NCBI RefSeq assembly: GCF_000002875.2
Contig: NC_009419.2
Span: forward strand, 1,894,651 to 1,958,650
Direction of reading: 5' to 3'
Source: Leishmania infantum JPCM5
Lineage: Eukaryota > Euglenozoa > Kinetoplastea > Trypanosomatida > Trypanosomatidae
Length of the DNA: 64,000 nt
The position numbers and the translations under genes are program-made. Positions 63,501-64,000 of this stretch are shown here, piece by piece. Position 1 is the first letter of the stretch. Every line of letters begins with the position of its first letter. A model generated the notes under the pieces. The model made no database searches. It saw only the letters and a program-made list of their open reading frames with translations, and was not told where the DNA came from.

Positions 63501-64000
63501 GCCGCGGCAGCAGCAGGATGAATCCCTGCCGTGCTTTGGCTACTTAGTAGATGGGCGCACTGGGGCGGTGTTTCTGTGCTATAACCACACCAAGTCCATG
63601 AAAGGCCTAGCCCTCCGCGTCAACGCTGGCGACGATTTGATAACGACCGCCAACTACAGGGACCACAAGATCACCTTTGAGCTCAAGCGTGCCGGCATTA
63701 CAGTAGGGGAGACCAAGTTTGACACAGAGAGGGAGGTCATTGGGTTACCTTTCTTCTCCGCCGAGTACTCTGATGACGCCACAGTCGACCTCAAGTCATT
63801 TCATCCAGGGCCGCAGACGCTCTCTGTATCCCGTCTCTACGAGCAGATTCTCCGGGCCCCGTACGAGCAAGATCAGATGCCGGCGCAGTCGTTTGAGTTT
63901 TACGCGGAGCTGAACCTGTTTGCGCAGACCGTCCTGAACGTGCACAGCAGCGCCGATATCGTCTCGCGGGTCGTGAGCGAGACCACTGTGGCGAGTCACG
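45532..64000 (+). CDS. Giant multidomain protein with SPRY, zinc and pseudokinase-like regions, 3' end missing
   Basis: ATG at 45532 (context GCCGCCATGG) opens a frame that stays open to the window end, at least 6,156 residues. Residues 1-330 are acidic and Ser-rich, then helical. 544-743 is LamG/ConA-like. 880-1810 is mostly helical. SPRY/ConA-like domains are seen at about 1815-1950, 2165-2306, 2515-2705 and 4360-4530, and probably 5960-6090. CxxC zinc sites lie at 2723-2747 and 3941-3956 (C-x2-C-x8-C-x2-C). Three related beta-sandwich modules, each opening with SYNGIMFD, lie at about 3279-3430, 3630-3783 and 4908-5068. Residues about 4680-4885 resemble a protein kinase with lost catalytic residues. 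The mix recalls giant ubiquitin ligases such as HERC/HECTD proteins, but no HECT or RING is in view; the C-terminus lies outside. It is the first gene after the divergent strand switch. Function is unknown. Confidence 0.9.
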   Translation, partial: MESQSSDFSELDVDEAFSDDHQDSQTRVLSDDEDYSSDNSEHSTAARAAPAEGSAQRSAGQRSGRARGIGSESLRPLRESSYPVEYLFAQTTLKEKYSTEVSTVNEEKRVGLKSLGGLVKYSSADLLTRAWCLCPSELKNREHPLYSKLPKCPEVLETRFGDTDEISQFMCSIALQLGERYHRVTPVYLRSLLVQAVVRDEIAGANQSVANSTPYADALLDPAWEGESACADETDDVSGNEGSDEVQDENIEVESAVSAFDFSVALILPVVSQGITYESLHLLHTLVDRCLSSSTEVAVLRSWGVRRIMRLLLRHMNVHAGQSVNKRWLATTISLLSKIVLSSGDTKVFFSLLRWSLHHPDTIAMLHMRGVRGIVERVEQKSAVRVRLSIPTVTPKEQTISFIHSVGSTPASVTGLCVFTEEDAPRCIVFTENRSFKVALTPPFEVLCCSSTAPDSCRGVYVESDMSICVLGDHGKVFVINKDTLMLTRTMSPPSHLLGSTQFPLYIGDGEYVSSYFLAGISTERQACFTGNEVSGALTPSTITLPRTCDSLSIQFYLCPVITGTVNEMTLLHLTTGSKNWLSVSVSLNPLTSTMVLMFRHGQDAFAEIREPLRAEWALWSASLTSTNDTAAWSVFKNGVMCDTRSQSGALIQPSGAVTPIFFKGRLNAHLSTLQLWSRAQSVDCMRNCALEHTPESKSQFLVFSFLMDEGLGRSFHSPQTGYVWQGTGVIWDTPPRPFPVNRHSPHKVHWRPSGNYYIVTNHFEYAIIEPQATTWIDRDGRVVEQAEGLLSVSERPFYNITDGYFFLSTQDTVGIRSVKSNSPPAAYLQHLPSMVVGKQFCAQVVESVMRRTPITAKQYLEYLVHRTNLHLLTYSDDQGSGPVHLSSSLRENLSVVGRLLDLTEYLVSGIESSVKECLRPELLLCLVGRVLNIYVKLFERQCPGQVVRSVVDAHKRLQSLNTKVKQDEFLQEAASVFGDLNQVILARCVSHDFQLKLITDSASLKDVRQLLQLESLSQFVASVIKRDMKKMFMTFLHRLKEECQEEATLIFDSKPRQINASEAMLSTLLGMLSQQGHSQWHLVAAALISSLCKWIIRCFEERYPSDAERYANVDVLKETSIGIVLFPVVHYMCDMQLDSSIAPDALKALNDARKCLSRYSLAPGKRGKKFVSFSETHYVASPPQLKAPFYASLSLQYAKSIKVEFLDSPELDRASSTVTVSLVTNNCLTSVDVLHPGQNAVFLEGAQVSIAYAAEATLDSPAPGVALNVHTVVELATEKTDWVRDICLALSYIIIRVTQHNLHNTAPSGSAIRRDSFLRGGLSASVQKCNKIPLSPGNKEECADLHAQLCAVAEETDPSLTVAWSALYEKSRIQYSKRLEGIMRWASCALAWQTLSLPAEDEKTVEQLLCSSVNAIKRKTFLLLEALQQGREEAIVGRARFLLFNITPRLFGEWQLIEHQHTEEPLTAEADRGSRQLSRLAYSVGNRSRATVASFQMPTAHALDLSSNYRGSLLSTRRTASRTLDESPVNIFTKTLRSEEESLPNKIIYYLINGLDKPTEDICKDMVLKTQQAVYQTEAYKLQEDLCKSFANDREMLSAILMTHLKYRLEFSQSTIVAASEQGEAASEANVGFDHHYTEQMIGCGMLRELELQKAVCSFVQSSLRSLLHKLDDTQDFPYVEAVYMCATLCHPWDGVDMSILQPREIFAFLKKLLTTACELRLESASSDTDKYYESRGLFDLAHRCLVIPNAMLQTSVEGVHIVQSEVQGLHVENVNVVFSARTHWKAHGANVRIPTKTCEADYYANYGIPKVISEFPDVQYYEVALDFALHPSNPELSMGLSLVPLSPLDPVRADYVLSLASTGRVHRPEKQDRQLCNPWKVGDVVGCGLMAPSNSVFFTLNGEFLGVVAEVPTLSTVIPFVSVRGDDTLMKVIVNFGEEQSFRFDLASLHCSCRHRYLTPSVVCDTVIITTDYLVTMCYKGLSKGEDTSVTSDEAISGLLEKATAFLSSSTITLMVKLNACSPGQSSRIEQIVVLLSRLLHCVSIVIECFRYDAVTRRTHATVLQLCAAILTRCRDKWVKVRASQCLAMLCKILRPQYLVEASEALRGLVSFEDIVQQLVDLARIKFIKEAEAPMQPPRWVGGTTVVKGKGTFFGSVPLPKKGTHLVGFRIKRRQQQVQGPGAPLGGCYYLGLAHGQPSIPNMGNLISRSDVYVLQDTDDQDQVAHLLLRRHCIPRNNHRRVYGNDEVVWVEFNADYGEIAFYRENMVMIGLAFANITQVDDLYPIAFLFNDDASCEIIAPPSLTDESVEHWTESLRRSAAIDTLQELHVVPGFSAIISLMVQRSVSQLDCSLDECLVALGVLGGERSYLYCQHDTYGMVVVHAIAEVTGKVVVFLASDEDKRLFSVQPQGLKPSFIQTPLYQSNAPDAHSCATLLSSELYRILYEASAVAPLLQSEEGARHKVERQYEESLSSAIATNLIGILTEQQMRSSPKLARAASTSPETSGAEFPYRRFNSSVIFSGQSVSVDLHCSTKTLYVPNPSIAVTTAEGCSVVRGNVQLDQRFTLAVSVTQTSINDLMYVGFTTTRMRWPESQDEVASWEDAWVLCNRDSVATNSVNCCMEPGIIFGAANKVFQSGDVLLMRVDRHERTVAFTRIRNSEQTDLGVLFEGIPAACDLRPMVVCGEESVVVFSTLDSCLFPSRLTYPVSNFNNPSCERVTCCSCSRRLMPPWYGSEDNVALCEWCFSLWKRPKDMFFVVSTTSRTIPEYLVSDHCPETLVAGDYVEFEENTGLQWSNIRSVNSEILGGTCIALNDESFAFSEELPQFGQRRVDVRLSHIAGVPGHPFSGLHTFTPLWRDGQQIGPTCSLRGDCVAVSATMLPMRTKLFLCFHIESNSRNTLFSMAEVFVGVTNLADAPRPMSRADLEHLCAAKSVRGTWCDTSEKVSSSGCVNMLVDCLNSSVFFSSSLSGLHGKPFVISGSMSAEAEEDNLRLLVFSHEPCVVRFSEGLVSYNECVEPSFAPLAIGLFPEMGDALSVDTFNEAIVLMDTVDRTQTYTKAEWRYSPHVDKLDNGTLFYVGDTVTFFHDGTTIHVYIQGIELASLELSDAQRSERLRVVAYLSTRGTTATIVPPLYGTSHFGKIMRVCSPDVAVVESVSEHGKRSTFAVHKSAVRFCALVAAAGREKPGLCDGDPVAFKIGGLQISKRGTIASVQGAVVNVCESSDKRNLISVNMNQCFLLRNEGKQQYNYELYPLISPPTSSITRVFEVGKKKFRLQSRGSYNGIMFDCKTSETIELIGMSVLTRVTGCHQVQTYFRKGSSVNHERDGRSWTIIFDDMIDMTADHQFSIPFTPITVEGGTTFSFYINTSHNCGIGFYCEEDGCSGEIGQELDADGTLSVYLGRKSGSSDPFTEFSMSPRGFCGTIQYKQNHGSTLPSIEGKLFPRPSMEANLCHCSESLRLICRPLTTSKDIVVTFRVRVFSLAVRIISFTMPVLLLNPSARVPQGISHCSISMFYTPEDRLERQWIWNSRFLVQGNASEAVLSPASLSLEQGTYMFQVLLKNIESEGVGAPPHLCLLSSSDPLYERKNDLIAVSGFFGDVTCEANRPVLEGELHTMIPGAHLNQNNSASYNGIMFDLRSKKEITLEQVFCISQTTSDCVTVRIFWREGSMEGAERAPHQWREVITKEVAVVDKHPFSVGPLMLRMRANQVYSIFINTSSSCGVRFYNSSDGHVGDIRDEFDSDGILSVYVGRKSESSSPFVELPLEPRAFRGRITYRTYALQNTDAMEHATFPYVRGFLVTRMLVALMSYVELSSVGHSGNFSYEQLLKTTSLLATSPMDSLADLMGAENVLASLIRDSGEVRNINVTIPIAGGHCSLLVPLAKGDIALLTDLQSAESNALVQLQSGVRPDGMALVRHRDASVPFSVPAKRLLPITKCVMCGWMYTQEVCAACNAEHMPILSEEARAVEIVANGLQQTRSGLSIQETIEAAVAAVGSAWGKDGMLMPVDAASKDRPEVQASVAPRGVVFSIPVALLLSEEEYSEGGGLLCPFVFHPAAGAAVALRLSTTNEVFSVQFVTSGAASAIAEATEEAPAHFFLLQLWGGDGEARHGLTEDPVPFVICRGGESSVPLVENVHAGYAASLQRDGFVTLFLEIQACSPLPLTAPVLAKPDCWMWEHNSVEAQLCSTSTTYLARLFSSVQGVSDWPHYSAFMVTAKGKETMIFLELHVSEVQRRTVSSSGMMVYSAPSPLPVRIRKPFNMQSDEVLTLRVTTEGDFFIYDTNDIVRCSISKEELYGGKHQRQLHRIGFVSVDPEKVTALLYVPEKTRRNPRANIASDAKTTLSSSSLLPKTYSPAWVRLDASRITVSRNGLTASSVNELGGGDAVMGSPLPATGVWSFVVHIHRKDSQPGTPLGSGFFAGVALSDFAQFAPEYSAIKTYVGSLWVVQDVQDEDSMPNQEPLPPLMRGSYGQGVLFFDSTKLLFIVDRSNGTLSISRDNESPHVVFQGIPHGASVSPFVRLDHPNSSATLARFSSAVEYTRLHQPSLEKVLWLQPITPSLLRRYPLFMATQTFPFISELVRKLPTRLAGLLERCWGEQIARSRFEYRVAQALEELAGLGAFARSLPEANDAKVDEIADYLSKSARREVVVFPARTSETAVQTSPLDDSTGVHVRLPPTYELVGRVEATNMVRVLHFDREFGAVERTLHLFFLDDATLNLHSTNNVLPHLSVMRQHEILPALNRAEAVAVMADGWFDCSLADYDAVLNVKEEEEIASSLVYALEHWHLHQLPHGHVHPRNVYLRVEHGEVVQCCLWNVHQLSPKSKYASHELRDSGVRSLFGDRWACWQILHSFQHLLAHDPRVAECVELMVDEATSISRALQLSVAFQGSFSDSGEGLTFTLRTGSRLRGGSGSYNGIMFDVVAKNNTICITKLSFIPDANTVATVRLYARSGSFMGFERDPEAWTKLFEEEMALKDTWEVTLENFEPITVPGGARVGIFLHTTSGSGVLFSENEGLQGKTGDVEEENDDIGITIGKKSESANPFVAVQSQKRLLKGSITYTVLMRSNGPRSCLISCCEPVLSDGKGEEQVELRLVQVSSAGRKGESDLQVPGGVRAPGGARTQLPATQLPTSSGYCLQVLSAPNTRRSGSDRNNVLTLVAPSQFVWCRAPDVVSVRPGLLREVADPLVRFLAAEGLRRRRTLLRQHNLSSRVFPCRPLHFFLLPTHDTDTGAPSSMCSVTHPVLSGGSVFISEPISSSCTLSLWQKAAGAAVLLVMDHIPTTDEVTRRTTASPSDSLVGARSCGGFVHVDDALRYVTSTRDRVHLRLKASLSCRPLFVVARLRHAGHRDSQLFVYSSAMEHELFTPAAEGCFFMTNRKATPPDDNAAFATTWHACGGLIALEGRDKGCAGAESLVRLESLVSSRDEVRFVCPPRCPGESETVVREKMKTGEAQPNVAVQHAIPQAPLLIELREQAKWKSVRHLVEFTCLSSSLALCGARGAWQVAGGINCSAVVSSPRFTTAERHRVHLRLQFPRRMPMDLQLDCKSGSANPIRLLHGSYKSLRSRLFDPAVREVFVWLDINLQTREVVVLSSDGTVYHPFIEESVLSSDVQLGFVSHAPGSELDVLEWRVCSSQIRGEMTASVFKRVLEETPLAQLSANTSLTVGTVCRHSARGAFPSKQEVNLSTEKQMGVLMVTYARMLLEKTLLSQEKARTAAQPQFLRLLSLTALRKHPDIARILDGEIKQGSFRLVSQCVAQLSAPFLMQVPAEVDAGINVIASLMRNDVFRRTILNAFGSSLVLILLRAATVHTRSTRHTALHCVQELLADGRVPLPSHHVLSAHLRPLTDMMASLCRRERMGSAVVQTGVTLIADLIERFQRERPEHPYRDVPTEIPYKLVCCAREIVRAITHDPPLPFPSAMVAEVSSQHTMRCEVIKRVIDAENRTCAIGVFKEEGRHPDSSMSFTVRMNGNRRGSVVVGWNSATPRQQQDESLPCFGYLVDGRTGAVFLCYNHTKSMKGLALRVNAGDDLITTANYRDHKITFELKRAGITVGETKFDTEREVIGLPFFSAEYSDDATVDLKSFHPGPQTLSVSRLYEQILRAPYEQDQMPAQSFEFYAELNLFAQTVLNVHSSADIVSRVVSETTVASH

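Overview
The window looks like a nuclear chromosome segment of a trypanosomatid, most likely Leishmania or a close relative. Genes are intronless and arranged in long same-strand runs. Most are preceded by a polypyrimidine tract and an AG, which fits spliced-leader trans-splicing. Intergenic DNA is long, T/C-rich on the sense strand and full of (CA)n and (GT)n tracts. Two genes are kinetoplastid-specific: an inositol phosphorylceramide synthase whose catalytic H220, H264 and D268 fall at the positions published for the Leishmania enzyme, and an SH3-less PEX13.2-like glycosomal peroxin. From memory, IPCS lies on chromosome 35 in L. major; the species cannot be fixed from this window.

Layout. 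Plus-strand unit, 1-27.4 kb: 3' part of a TTLL-type tubulin ligase, a small membrane protein, a single CCCH zinc-finger protein with long low-complexity tracts, the PEX13.2-like protein, a conserved-looking hypothetical protein, a 102-residue Thr-rich membrane protein, IPCS and a PSP1-domain protein. A 101-base assembly gap lies at 6400-6500. Convergent strand-switch region, 27.4-37.2 kb: no convincing gene, but a decayed reverse transcriptase of ingi/L1Tc type and repeat copy B. Minus-strand unit, 37.2-42.9 kb, only three genes: amino acid permease, diacylglycerol kinase-like protein and a hypothetical protein. Divergent strand-switch region, 42.9-45.5 kb, holding repeat copy C. Plus-strand unit from 45.5 kb: one ORF of at least 6,156 codons that runs off the window. 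It contains several SPRY/ConA-like domains, CxxC zinc sites, three related beta-sandwich modules and what looks like a catalytically dead protein kinase domain.

The most notable structure is a retroposon-derived repeat in three copies: A (24.64-25.93 kb, plus a diverged left part from about 23.77 kb), B (35.73-36.22 kb, inverted) and C (43.56-44.95 kb, same orientation as A). A and C differ at only about nine positions over 1.29 kb. B and C are inverted relative to each other and flank the three-gene minus unit. That unit could therefore have arisen, or been misassembled, by inversion between the repeats. A and C are direct repeats 19.0 kb apart and could support deletion or circular amplification.

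Functional links: IPCS releases diacylglycerol when it makes inositol phosphorylceramide, and the diacylglycerol kinase-like protein of the minus unit could use that product. The other neighbours do not form an evident pathway, as is usual in trypanosomatid transcription units, where control is mainly post-transcriptional. Two GC-rich islands in 3' flanks (4.70-5.17 kb and 38.6-39.69 kb) look like SIDER-type short retroposons, which are known to affect mRNA stability in Leishmania.
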